In this document: piece after piece, positions 29,044 through 36,747 of the stretch
Position numbering within the stretch: the stretch's first letter is position 1
How the letters are laid out: each line of letters starts with the position of its first letter
Program-made: the position numbers and the translations under genes
Assembly: GCA_025456145.1 (NCBI GenBank)
Contig: JALOLD010000001.1
Location: forward strand, 1-64,000
Direction of reading: 5' to 3'
Length of the DNA: 64,000 nucleotides
Source of the DNA: Thermoanaerobaculales bacterium
GTDB taxonomy: Bacteria; Acidobacteriota; Thermoanaerobaculia; Thermoanaerobaculales; Sulfomarinibacteraceae
Notes under the pieces: generated by a model
Seen by the model: the letters and a program-made list of their open reading frames with translations, nothing else
What the model was told of the DNA's origin: nothing
Database searches by the model: none

Positions 29044-30540
29044 ATGCGGGTGATCTCGAGCTGCGCCAACCACCCGTCGCGCGAGGCCGACCGCCGATGC
29101 CTCGGGTGCGGGAAGTGGCTGTGCGACCGGTGCGCCACGAGCGTTCACGGCCTCACCTTCTGCGGTCTGCCCTGTCGCGGACGGGCCGTCGTCCGCCGTT
29201 CCTGGACGAGGCTTCGATCGGTGATGGGCGCCCGGGTTCGGCCGCTCTGGGCCGTGGTGGCGATCGGCCTGCTCGTCCTCGCAGCCGGCTGGCGGATCGC
29301 CCCCCTCGTCGCCGAGCTCAGGGCGGCCTCCCGTTCGGCTCGTGACCTGGGAGAACCGCCGTTCGCCACCGCCGAGCTGGCGCGCGCCGACGGCGAGCTC
29401 GCCGTGGTCATCCAGGGGTCCCCTGGAGCGGCGGCCCTGGTCATCGCCGACGGCCAACCGATCCGGATCGTCGAGCTCGACCGCCGGGGCCGGGGCGCGG
29501 TCGTCGACCCGAGAATCGTCGAGGGCTCGGCGATCGAGATCGCCGCCCTCGCCGAGGCGCCCGAGCCCGTGCCGCCGCTCCCCATCGCATCCCCGTCTTC
29601 GACGCCGACGGCGCCGTCGACGCCGACCCCTTCTCCTCTGCCGACCGAGACACCGCCGCCGGCGCGGCCCCTGGCGGCGACCGCGACCCCGTCGCCGACC
29701 GGGACGCCGGGCCCCCTCGCACCGACGGCGACCGCCGCGGGCCCGCGCCCGCGTGAGCTGAACATCGAGGCGCCGGTCGACCGGTCGGGATCACCACCGG
29801 TGCTCCACCTCGTCGGCGACGCGGGTCCGAGGATCGCGATCACCTTTGACGGCAACGCCTCGTCGAACGGGACCGTCGAGCTGCTCGAGCTGCTCCACGA
29901 GCTCGACCTCGAGATCACCCTCTTCGTGACCGGCGGCTTCGTCGAGCGGTACCCGACCCTGGTTCGTCGCGCGGTTCTCGCGGGGCACGAGGTCGGCAAC
30001 CACACCTACTCACACCCCCACCTCACGACCTACGGCCAGAACCGGCGGCACGACCTCCTGCCGACGGTGACCGAGTCGATGCTTCAGGACCAGCTGCGCC
30101 GCACCGAGGAGGCCTTCCGCCGGGCGACCGGCCGCCCGATGGCGCCTTTGTGGCGCGCACCATACGGCGAGGAGAACGCCGCGCTGAGGAGCTGGGCGAT
30201 GGACCTCGGCTACCTCCACGTTCGCTGGAGCTCGCTCAAGGGGGCATCCCTCGACTCCCTGGATTGGATCGAGGACGAGCACTCGAAGCTCTATCGAAGC
30301 TCGCGCCGGATGGTCGACCGGCTGCTCGGCTTTCCACGGCTCGAGGGCGGCATCGTGCTCATGCACCTCGCCACCGAGCGCTCCGAGCCACCGTGGTCGG
30401 ACCTCCCCCGGTTCGTCGAAGAGCTCAGGAGACGCCGGGTCGAGCCGGTCAAGATCAGCGAGCTTCTCGAGGCCTCGCCGACCTGGCGTTCCTGGCTCGA
30501 GCGCGCCCGCGAGCGGCACGACTCGACCTTTGGAGAGTAG
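29044..30540 (+). CDS. B-box zinc finger / transmembrane / NodB polysaccharide deacetylase fusion
   Basis: The 498-residue protein joins three parts. Residues 7-44 hold a B-box-like zinc finger (Cys7, His10, Cys19, Cys22, Cys27, Cys30, His35, Cys40). A transmembrane helix (about 68-84) and a Pro/Thr/Ala-rich linker (174-236) follow. The last part, from about 262, is a NodB-type carbohydrate esterase: TFDG at 267-270, and the metal-binding pair His320 and His324 in NHTYSH, as well as the RAPYGE motif. The usual TFDDG lacks the second Asp. The finger would be cytoplasmic, the deacetylase external. Target glycan (peptidoglycan or exopolysaccharide) is unknown. Start ATG 29044 begins the finger. 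Confidence 0.85.
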   Translation: MRVISSCANHPSREADRRCLGCGKWLCDRCATSVHGLTFCGLPCRGRAVVRRSWTRLRSVMGARVRPLWAVVAIGLLVLAAGWRIAPLVAELRAASRSARDLGEPPFATAELARADGELAVVIQGSPGAAALVIADGQPIRIVELDRRGRGAVVDPRIVEGSAIEIAALAEAPEPVPPLPIASPSSTPTAPSTPTPSPLPTETPPPARPLAATATPSPTGTPGPLAPTATAAGPRPRELNIEAPVDRSGSPPVLHLVGDAGPRIAITFDGNASSNGTVELLELLHELDLEITLFVTGGFVERYPTLVRRAVLAGHEVGNHTYSHPHLTTYGQNRRHDLLPTVTESMLQDQLRRTEEAFRRATGRPMAPLWRAPYGEENAALRSWAMDLGYLHVRWSSLKGASLDSLDWIEDEHSKLYRSSRRMVDRLLGFPRLEGGIVLMHLATERSEPPWSDLPRFVEELRRRRVEPVKISELLEASPTWRSWLERARERHDSTFGE

Positions 30541-30573
30541 ACATCGCAGCGCCGACCCACGAGCCTCGGCCGC

Positions 30574-31458
30574 TCAACCCTCGAGATCGAAGAAGGCGCG
30601 CGCCGCCGACGCACCGGCCGCGATCATCGCCTCGAAGGCCCCCCAGTCGGCCCAGGCGACGTGGCCGATGTCCGGCCGGACGACCCAGGTCGCACCGGCC
30701 AGCTGCCGCTCGCGCAGCAGGTTCGCCGTCATCTGTTGGGTCCGCATCATCGTGTCCAGGGCGAGGTCGTCGTCGGCCGGCGGCGGGATCTCCATCGAGG
30801 CGTCGACCGCGAGCACCGGCCATCCCAAGACTCTCGCCGGGGCGACCGGAACCTCGGCCACCACGCCCCCGTCGACCAGCGGCCGTCCGCCGATGATCGT
30901 CGCCGGCACCATCCCAGGGATCGAGCTCGAAGCCTTGACCGCCCGCCGCAGCGACCCGGTTCGAAGCAGGGTCTCGGCGCCGGAGGAGAGATCCGTCGCG
31001 ACCGCCGCGAACGGTCTCGGAAGGTCCTCGATCAGGACGTCGGGCAGCAGCCGATCGACGACCCGGTCGAGCACGAAACCGTCGAGCACCGTGCTCCGGT
31101 TGAGGGCGAACGAGACCACCACCCGGTTGCGCAGCTGGCGAGCCACCTGAAGCAGCGGGTGCTCCTTCTTCTCGACCCGCGGCACCATCCGGACCTGCCG
31201 GACCGCCGGCAGGACACCGTCGTCGACCGCCTGCCGCCACGCCTGCTCGACCTTCGCGGCATCGCCGAGCACCAGGTACATCGCGCCCATCAGCGAGCCC
31301 ATGCTGGTACCGGCGATCGCGCCGATCGGGACCGATCGTTCGTCGAGCACCCGGAGGACGCCGATGTGGACGAAGCCGCGAGCACCGCCGCCGCCCAGGG
31401 CGAGCGTCGGGGGCCGGGCCCTCATCGCGAGGCGACGGATCGATCCGCGAAGGCTCAT
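30574..31458 (-). CDS. Patatin-like phospholipase family protein
   Basis: Patatin proteins are Ser/Asp dyad acyl hydrolases. In this 294-residue version the oxyanion block GGGGARGF (22-29), the nucleophile elbow GTSMG with Ser52, and the Asp in VDGG (Asp196) are all present, so it should be active. There is no signal peptide, so it is expected in the cytoplasm or at the membrane surface (RssA/YchK-like). The start at 31458 lies 31 bases after the stop of the YqeB-like gene; a later ATG at 31425 is possible. It forms a short minus-strand set with yqeB and hpt. Confidence 0.88.
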   Translation of the reverse strand: MSLRGSIRRLAMRARPPTLALGGGGARGFVHIGVLRVLDERSVPIGAIAGTSMGSLMGAMYLVLGDAAKVEQAWRQAVDDGVLPAVRQVRMVPRVEKKEHPLLQVARQLRNRVVVSFALNRSTVLDGFVLDRVVDRLLPDVLIEDLPRPFAAVATDLSSGAETLLRTGSLRRAVKASSSIPGMVPATIIGGRPLVDGGVVAEVPVAPARVLGWPVLAVDASMEIPPPADDDLALDTMMRTQQMTANLLRERQLAGATWVVRPDIGHVAWADWGAFEAMIAAGASAARAFFDLEG

Positions 31459-31489
31459 GGCAGCGCCCGCCGGCCCCCGGCCGCGCCGT

Positions 31490-32356
31490 CTACCTCGCCC
31501 TCTTGAGCTCGGCGAGCAGGCTGAGCAGGGCTTCGAGAACGCCTTCGGCGACCCGGCGGCTCTTGTCCGAGACGTGGTCCAGGTCATCGGTCGTGCCCCG
31601 CGGGTCGACATCGCCGATCCGGTCACCGGCCTTGACCGGGACGCCATCCCGGAGCAGACCGCGGATCACCCCGCCGATCCGCGCGGTCACCGAGTAGGAA
31701 GCGTCGACCGGTACGCCTCGTCGGTAGTCCTCGACCCCGTAGACCGAGACCACGGTGCCGATCCTCTCGCCACGTTCGACGATGTCGCCGATGGTGTGCT
31801 GGGTGAAGAAGATCCCGTCGCGCACCGCCTTGAGCGCCCGCTCCTCGGAGTAGCCCATGATCTCGGCCGGCGGCTCGTCGGCGAGGTGCTCGCCGGTGTC
31901 CTCGAGGATGTTGCCGACCTGCGGTCCCCGAAAGGTGTCGACCAGGGCGTCGCAGTCCTTGTGCGCGACGTACCCCGGTCCGAGAGCGATGACGATCGGC
32001 GCCAGATCGCGCGTCAGGCCCCAGTTCCGCCTCTGCATCGCCGCCTCGATGAACACCTCGGGCCGCCACTGCTCGAGCACCGACTCGTGGCTCATGATCC
32101 CGACCGCGATCTCGCCGGCCTCGTGGATCGCCTCGACGGCCGGCAGGTCCCGCGCGAACCTGCCCACCACCCCCTCGATCGTCTGGCTGCCGTCGAGCAC
32201 CGCCTCGCAGTAGCAGACCCGCCGCCGGACCGCCTTGGGAAACCGGCGGTCGAGCAGGAGGATTCGCTTGAAACCCTGAGTGTACAGGAGGTGTGCGGTC
32301 GCAGACGCGAGCTCCCCGGCGCCTCGAATCAGCACACGAACGTCGCCTGGATCCAT
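31490..32356 (-). CDS. EF2563/YqeB-type selenium-dependent molybdenum hydroxylase accessory protein
   Basis: The 288-residue protein matches the YqeB/EF2563 family: N-terminal Rossmann-like VLIRGAGELASATAHLL (residues 8-24), IEAAMQRRN and a C-terminal GVIRGLLRDG block with a barrel-sandwich-like fold. The family is linked by genome context to labile-selenium molybdenum hydroxylases (xanthine dehydrogenase-like). No such hydroxylase, YqeC or selenium gene is present in this window. The start at 32356 has GAGGAGAGG upstream. It lies 71 bp downstream of hpt, so a link to purine metabolism is conceivable. Confidence 0.85.
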   Translation of the reverse strand: MDPGDVRVLIRGAGELASATAHLLYTQGFKRILLLDRRFPKAVRRRVCYCEAVLDGSQTIEGVVGRFARDLPAVEAIHEAGEIAVGIMSHESVLEQWRPEVFIEAAMQRRNWGLTRDLAPIVIALGPGYVAHKDCDALVDTFRGPQVGNILEDTGEHLADEPPAEIMGYSEERALKAVRDGIFFTQHTIGDIVERGERIGTVVSVYGVEDYRRGVPVDASYSVTARIGGVIRGLLRDGVPVKAGDRIGDVDPRGTTDDLDHVSDKSRRVAEGVLEALLSLLAELKRAR

Positions 32357-32427
32357 CGCCTCTCCTCTTCGCGGCCCTCGCAGCTGGGCATGCCGAATGG
32401 TCGCGGCATTGTACTCCGGAATCCGAG

Positions 32428-32946
32428 TCACTCCGGAACCAGCTCGTGGATCTCCGGGAGGTTGCGGTACCGCTCGTCGAAGTCGAGACCGTATCCGATC
32501 ACGAATCGGTCCTCGATCTCCGTGCCGAGGAACGCGATCTCGACCTCCACCTGACGTCGTGAGGGCTTCGACAGCAGCGCCACGACCTGGATGGTTCTGG
32601 GATGGCGCGCCTCGATGAGGCGGATGACGTCGGTCAGCGTCGTACCCGTGTCGACGATGTCCTCCACCAGGTAGACGTCTCGATCGCGGACGTCGACGGT
32701 GATGTCCTTGACGAGCACGACCGACCCCGACGACGTGGTGCTCGCGCCATAGCTCGAGACCTGGATGAAGTCCATGTCCACCGACCGTCTGATCCGTTTG
32801 ACGAGATCGGTGAAGAAGAACACGCAGCCCTTGAGCACCCCGATGAAGACCGGCGAGCGCCCGCCGAGATCGCTCTCGATCTCGGCCGCGAGCCGATCGA
32901 GCATGCTCTCGATCGCTGCCCGGCTCACGACTACGGGTCCCAACAT
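32428..32946 (-). CDS. hpt: Hypoxanthine phosphoribosyltransferase
   Basis: The enzyme salvages hypoxanthine and guanine with PRPP. The 172-residue protein has the PRPP loop VEDIVDTGTTL (about 93-103), the FIGVLKGCVFF block and the C-terminal VIGYGLDFDERYRNLP, diagnostic of bacterial HPRT. A strong GGAGGGGG precedes the ATG. It is divergent from the 555-residue protein gene by 53 bp, and upstream of yqeB and patatin on the same strand. Confidence 0.95.
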   Translation of the reverse strand: MLGPVVVSRAAIESMLDRLAAEIESDLGGRSPVFIGVLKGCVFFFTDLVKRIRRSVDMDFIQVSSYGASTTSSGSVVLVKDITVDVRDRDVYLVEDIVDTGTTLTDVIRLIEARHPRTIQVVALLSKPSRRQVEVEIAFLGTEIEDRFVIGYGLDFDERYRNLPEIHELVPE

Positions 32947-32962
32947 CCCGCCCCCTCCTTCG

Positions 32963-32991
32963 TTGTCTCGCCCCGTCGCGCAGTGTATCCT
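32963..32991 (+). promoter_or_regulatory. Promoter of the 555-residue protein gene, leaderless configuration
   Basis: TTGTCT (32963-32968), a 17-base spacer and TATCCT (32986-32991) form a good sigma-70-type promoter. The -10 box ends eight bases before the ATG at 33000, so the mRNA would begin at or very near the start codon. No Shine-Dalgarno sequence is present. Confidence 0.55.
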
Positions 32992-32999
32992 AGCGGTAT

Positions 33000-34667
33000 A
33001 TGAAAGAGGCCGACGTTCACGGTCTGAGTGAGCGCTATACCGAGCTGTCAGATCGCTTCCGATCGCTGTGGACGTTCTTCCAGTTCCTCGCCGGGGTCTA
33101 CAAGCACCGGGGCGACGGCGCCATCCCCTACGACTACGACTTCCAGGCCCTCTACCAGCGCATCCAGAATCTCGTGCCGCAGATCACCGGAAACGTCGAC
33201 CGGCTCGTCCAGATCGAGTTCGAGACCATCGAACGCGAGCTCGAGCGGATCAGGGGTGAGCTCGAGCGTCTCGAGAAGCAGTTCGGCCCGTCCTACCTGA
33301 GGCGTTTTTTCGACCATCTCAAGCGCCAGGACGAGAAGATCCTCTTCGCGTTGGTCAAGTTCTACCTGATGTCGAAGCACCTCGAGCAGGAGACGTTCGA
33401 CAAGCTGGACATCCTCCTGACCCGGCTCGCCGAGGCCCCATCGGAGGGAGAGGTTCTCATCCAACGCGCCCGTCCCGACCTCCTCGGCACCTTCGAGCGG
33501 CTTGCAGCGTTCTCGGGGATCGCCCCGCTGCCGCCCTCCGAGGAGAAGCCGCTCATCGACGCGGTGTCCGAGCTGCGCGACGAGTTCGAGCGGATCGGCG
33601 ACTTCGACACCCTCGTCCAGTCGAAGGTCTACGACCGCCTGCGCGGCTTCAAGACCCGAATCGGGCGCGCGATGCTCCACCCGCCGGTGCTGTTCGAGAT
33701 CACCGCGGCGAACATCGCGGCCCGCAACCGATTCCGTGATCTGTTCGACATCGAGGAGCGACAGCTGCTCGAGGGCACCAACCGGATCTTCGACATCGAA
33801 CGGTACCTCAAGAAGAACCCCAATCTCGCCTCCGACGAGATCAAGGAGAAGATCGAGATCTTCCGCGAGTCGAGGGTCCGGTTCGAGGACGCGCGCCGCC
33901 AGCACAACGTCAAGCGCTCGGACATCCTCGACCTCCGCCAGTCGATGCACGACGTGCTCGCCCACTTCGAGTCCACCGCCGCCGATCTCCTCGGCAACCT
34001 CAACAAGCGACCGGGCCAGACCGCAGCGCCCAGGGTGCGGCCGCTCGAAACGAGGCAGGAGGTCGTGCCGCAACCGGTACCGCCGCCGCCCGACCAGCCC
34101 TCTGCGATCGGACCACCGAGGGCGAAGCGTCCGGAAGATCCCCCGATCACCTCGATCACCGATCTCCTGCCCAGCGACCCGCTGCTCAACGAGGTCCTCC
34201 ACAAGATCATGTTCGCCCTCGAGCTCGTGGTCTGGGACCGGACGCCCGAGCAGGTCATCGAGGCGCCCGAGATCAAGCGGCTCGGGCTCGAGGCCTGGGA
34301 GGTCGAGACCTACCGCAACCTCGTCGAAGGCCAGTCCGACGACAACCGCGAGCGGCTCCACCTCCAGCAGTTTTTCCTCACCAGTGCCGCGTTGCGGGTC
34401 AAGATGGAGGAGGAGCGTCGCGAGATCGAACGTCTCGCGCAGAGCGGCAAGCCTGACCTCCTGTTCGAAATGCTCGAGGAGTCGGCGAGCAGCCTCGACC
34501 GCGCCCGCGAGGTCGAGCGACGCTTCCTGTGGTTCATCGACGACATGCTGTACCGCGCCGACACCGAGGCTCTGGAACAGATCTACCGCTCCCGCTTCCG
34601 CTTCCTCTTCGCCTTTGCCGGGCTCTGGCTCGACCACCAGAAGAACGGCGGCCTGACCCCGTTGTGA
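33000..34667 (+). CDS. Unrecognised all-helical, coiled-coil protein of 555 residues
   Basis: I do not recognise this family. The protein has no signal peptide and no membrane segment. Long amphipathic helices dominate, with a clear coiled coil at about 66-95 (ETIERELERIRGELERLEK). Residues 1-335 form one charged helical block. A Pro/Arg-rich linker runs over about 340-378 (PQPVPPPPDQPSAIGPP). A second helical block (380-555) contains LLPSDPLLNEVLHKIMFALE and ends in FRFLFAFAGLWLDHQKNGG. No catalytic motif is seen. The product reads like a scaffold or structural protein. Its stop overlaps the start of the RDD gene (GTGA), so the two are translationally coupled. Confidence 0.8.
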   Translation: MKEADVHGLSERYTELSDRFRSLWTFFQFLAGVYKHRGDGAIPYDYDFQALYQRIQNLVPQITGNVDRLVQIEFETIERELERIRGELERLEKQFGPSYLRRFFDHLKRQDEKILFALVKFYLMSKHLEQETFDKLDILLTRLAEAPSEGEVLIQRARPDLLGTFERLAAFSGIAPLPPSEEKPLIDAVSELRDEFERIGDFDTLVQSKVYDRLRGFKTRIGRAMLHPPVLFEITAANIAARNRFRDLFDIEERQLLEGTNRIFDIERYLKKNPNLASDEIKEKIEIFRESRVRFEDARRQHNVKRSDILDLRQSMHDVLAHFESTAADLLGNLNKRPGQTAAPRVRPLETRQEVVPQPVPPPPDQPSAIGPPRAKRPEDPPITSITDLLPSDPLLNEVLHKIMFALELVVWDRTPEQVIEAPEIKRLGLEAWEVETYRNLVEGQSDDNRERLHLQQFFLTSAALRVKMEEERREIERLAQSGKPDLLFEMLEESASSLDRAREVERRFLWFIDDMLYRADTEALEQIYRSRFRFLFAFAGLWLDHQKNGGLTPL

Positions 34668-35197
34668 GCGAGCCAGGGCAATCTGAAAGCCCTCCGCCGG
34701 GCACCACTCCCGCCGGGTTCGTTCGGCGCGTCTGGGCAACCATCGTCGACATGGTGCTGTACTGCGGGCTCTGCGCGGTCCTCGCCTACCCGGTCAGTCA
34801 GAACCTCGACTGGTCGCTGGCCGTGACCGATCCCGAGGCATTCCTCGAGAGCCTGACCGACCCGGGCCTGGTTGCCCACGCCGCCGGCATCCTCGGTCTC
34901 TGGATCGCCCTGTGGTGGTGCTACTTCGCGGTCGGGTGGGGCCTCGCCGGCGCGACCGTCGGCAAGTGGATGCTCGGGCTTCGCCTGGTCGACCACCGCG
35001 GCCACTCTCCGATCGGCGTGTCCCGGGCCTTCCTCCGCCTCGCCGCCTACTCGGTGAGCTCGCTGACCCTGGCCCTGGGCCACCTCCTCGTCGTGCTCCG
35101 TCACGACCGTCGCGCGCTGCACGACATCCTGGCCGGGACCTGGGTCGTCCGCAAGCGGGCCAAACCCGCTCCGATCGACCCACACGACGACGCATAG
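34664..35197 (+). CDS. RDD family integral membrane protein
   Basis: The 177-residue protein has three hydrophobic helices and the RDD signature: FVRRVWATIVDMVLY (Arg, Asp) near the start, and GATVGKWMLGLRLVD in the middle, ending RRALHDILAGTWVV. RDD proteins are small membrane proteins of largely unknown function; some transport ions or small solutes. The GTG start at 34664 overlaps the upstream stop by four bases (GTGA). This makes it an obligate partner in expression of the 555-residue helical protein, which could dock on it. Confidence 0.85.
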   Translation: MSEPGQSESPPPGTTPAGFVRRVWATIVDMVLYCGLCAVLAYPVSQNLDWSLAVTDPEAFLESLTDPGLVAHAAGILGLWIALWWCYFAVGWGLAGATVGKWMLGLRLVDHRGHSPIGVSRAFLRLAAYSVSSLTLALGHLLVVLRHDRRALHDILAGTWVVRKRAKPAPIDPHDDA

Positions 35198-35237
35198 AAT
35201 CGCACCAGCGACGGGAATCGCCTTGAATCACGGGTCG

Positions 35238-35334
35238 TGAGTGATGAGCTCGCGTCGCACCAGGTCTGCCTTCGCGTCGTCTGACCCGTTGCGATGGAGT
35301 TCATCATTCATCATTCATCATTCATCATTCATCG
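35238..35334. repeat. Hairpin with heptanucleotide tandem repeat (TTCATCA)5
   Basis: Five head-to-tail copies of TTCATCA, the last ending in G, run from 35300 to 35334, immediately before the stop of the sigma factor gene. The start of this block, TGCGATGGAGTTCATCATTCA (35290-35310), pairs imperfectly with TGAGTGATGAGCTCGCGTCGCA (35238-35259). On the minus strand it contains CATCGCAACGG, also found in the element at 4587-4687. It lies between the convergent RDD and sigma genes. Confidence 0.75.
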
Positions 35335-35340
35335 TTCGCC

Positions 35341-36207
35341 TCAGCGGAGGTACCCGGCCAGCGACTGCGTCTTGTGCGACCGGCGGAGCCGGTTGAGGGC
35401 ACGGCTTTCGAGCTGACGGACCCGCTCGCGCGACAGGCTGAGGAGGTCGCCGATCTCACGCAGCGTCTTGGGCTGGTCGTCCTCGAGCCCGAACCGCAGC
35501 TCGAGCACCTGGCGCTCGCGCTCGGGCAGCTCGGACAGCGCGTCGGCCATCGCGACGAGGAAGGACTCGCGGAGGATCCGCTCGTCGGTGTCGGGCAGCA
35601 CGTCCTGCTCGAGCAGGTCGCCGAGCTCCGAGTCGCCCTCGACGTCGACCGGCTCGTTCAGCGACAGCGACGACTGTGACGCACGGGTGAGCACCCGGAC
35701 GTCGTCGACCGGGATCTCGAGCTCGCTCGACAGCTCCTGGTCGGTCGGCGACCGCCCGAACCGGTCATTCAGCAGGGCGCGGACGCGCTCGAGGCGGTAC
35801 AGGTTGTTGGCCTGCTTCTGGGGCAGGCGGAACGAGCCGGCATGCTCGGCGAGGGCGTGCAGGATCGCCTGTCGAATCCACCACACCGCGTAGGTGATGA
35901 ACTTGACATCGTGCCCCTCCTCGAACGGATCGTACTTCTTGGCGGCCTGGATCAGACCGAGATTGCCCTCGTGGATCAGGTCGAGAAACGGCACGTTCGG
36001 GTTGCGGTAACGCTTGGCGTAGGCGACGACGAAACGGAGGTTCGACTCGACCAGCTTGCGGACCGCCTCCTGGTCGCCGGACTTGACCCTCCTGGCGAGC
36101 TCGAGCTCGTCATCGTGGGTCAGCGACGGGTATCGGGAAATCTCCTGGAGATAGCGGCGGAGGGTCGCCGTCTCGGTGTTCTTCGAGCTGACGCCGCCTC
36201 CGGTCAT
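35341..36207 (-). CDS. RpoD-related sigma-70 factor coupled to hspR
   Basis: The 288-residue protein has sigma region 1.2/2 (about 10-125, with RRYLQEISRYPSLT, NLGLIQAAKKYDPFEEG and ITYAVWWIRQAI for -10 binding and melting), region 3, and region 4 with the helix-turn-helix TLREIGDLLSLSRERVRQLE. It lacks a region 1.1, so it is a group 2-type rather than the main sigma. Its ATG overlaps the hspR stop (ATGA), so both are made together. It sits in the dnaK-hspR cluster. This suggests a heat-shock or stress role, but that is inference. Confidence 0.9.
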   Translation of the reverse strand: MTGGGVSSKNTETATLRRYLQEISRYPSLTHDDELELARRVKSGDQEAVRKLVESNLRFVVAYAKRYRNPNVPFLDLIHEGNLGLIQAAKKYDPFEEGHDVKFITYAVWWIRQAILHALAEHAGSFRLPQKQANNLYRLERVRALLNDRFGRSPTDQELSSELEIPVDDVRVLTRASQSSLSLNEPVDVEGDSELGDLLEQDVLPDTDERILRESFLVAMADALSELPERERQVLELRFGLEDDQPKTLREIGDLLSLSRERVRQLESRALNRLRRSHKTQSLAGYLR

Positions 36208-36578
36208 TCCTCGTCGACCGACTGAATCGCCCCGGCTTCGACCTTGACCAGGGCGTGGTAACGCGGTACCTCGCTTGTCGAACGCATCGTCTTTCTCACC
36301 AGCGATGCGAGCAGCTCGTTCTCGTTTTGGAGCCGGGCGATCTGCGCCTTGAGGTTGAGGATGATCTCCACCCCGGCGAGATTGACGCCGAGGTCCCTGG
36401 TTAGGGTGAGGATCGTCTCGAGCTGCTCGCACGCGGTGTCGTCGTACAGCCGGGTGTTCCCCTGGGAGCGGCTCGGCCGGATCAAGCCCTCACGCTCCCA
36501 CAGCCGCAGGGTCTGCGGGTGGACGTTGTACTTCTCCGCTACCCACGAGATCATGCGATAGCGCGGCTTGGCCTTCAC
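36204..36578 (-). CDS. hspR: HspR-type MerR family heat-shock repressor
   Basis: The 124-residue protein has the N-terminal MerR winged helix (ISWVAEKYNVHPQTLRLWE, residues 10-28; GLIRPSRSQGNTRLY) and a short C-terminal coiled coil (about 75-95). This matches HspR, the repressor of dnaK operons that binds HAIR operators with DnaK as co-repressor. A matching operator lies upstream of dnaK at 38713-38737. The start is GTG at 36578 with GGAGGAG upstream. A strong hairpin separates it from dnaK; its stop overlaps the sigma gene start. Confidence 0.9.
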   Translation of the reverse strand: MKAKPRYRMISWVAEKYNVHPQTLRLWEREGLIRPSRSQGNTRLYDDTACEQLETILTLTRDLGVNLAGVEIILNLKAQIARLQNENELLASLVRKTMRSTSEVPRYHALVKVEAGAIQSVDEE

Positions 36579-36708
36579 GACTCCTCCAACAGTACGCCGG
36601 GGTGGGGGTGCTCAGGACCGGCGACCCCGGCGTTGGCGGCTGGGTGGTCCCCCTGACTCTACCATCGACCGGCAGCCGCACCAATGATGTCCGAGCAACC
36701 GCCACCCC

Positions 36709-36736
36709 ACGGAGGCGGGCCCGGGCCCGCCTCCGT
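36709..36736 (-). terminator. Strong hairpin between dnaK and hspR (terminator or attenuator)
   Basis: ACGGAGGCGGGC and GCCCGCCTCCGT form a perfect 12-bp stem with a four-base loop, 12 bases after the dnaK stop. No U-tract follows on the minus strand. It could lower read-through from dnaK into hspR and the sigma gene or protect the dnaK mRNA end. The rest of the 170-bp gap holds no gene. Confidence 0.6.
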
Positions 36737-36747
36737 TCCGACCGGGG

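Noticed and set aside
35300-35334. Possible CRISPR array (TTCATCA repeats)
   Set aside because: Units are 7 bp with no spacers; this is a simple tandem repeat, and no cas genes are present.
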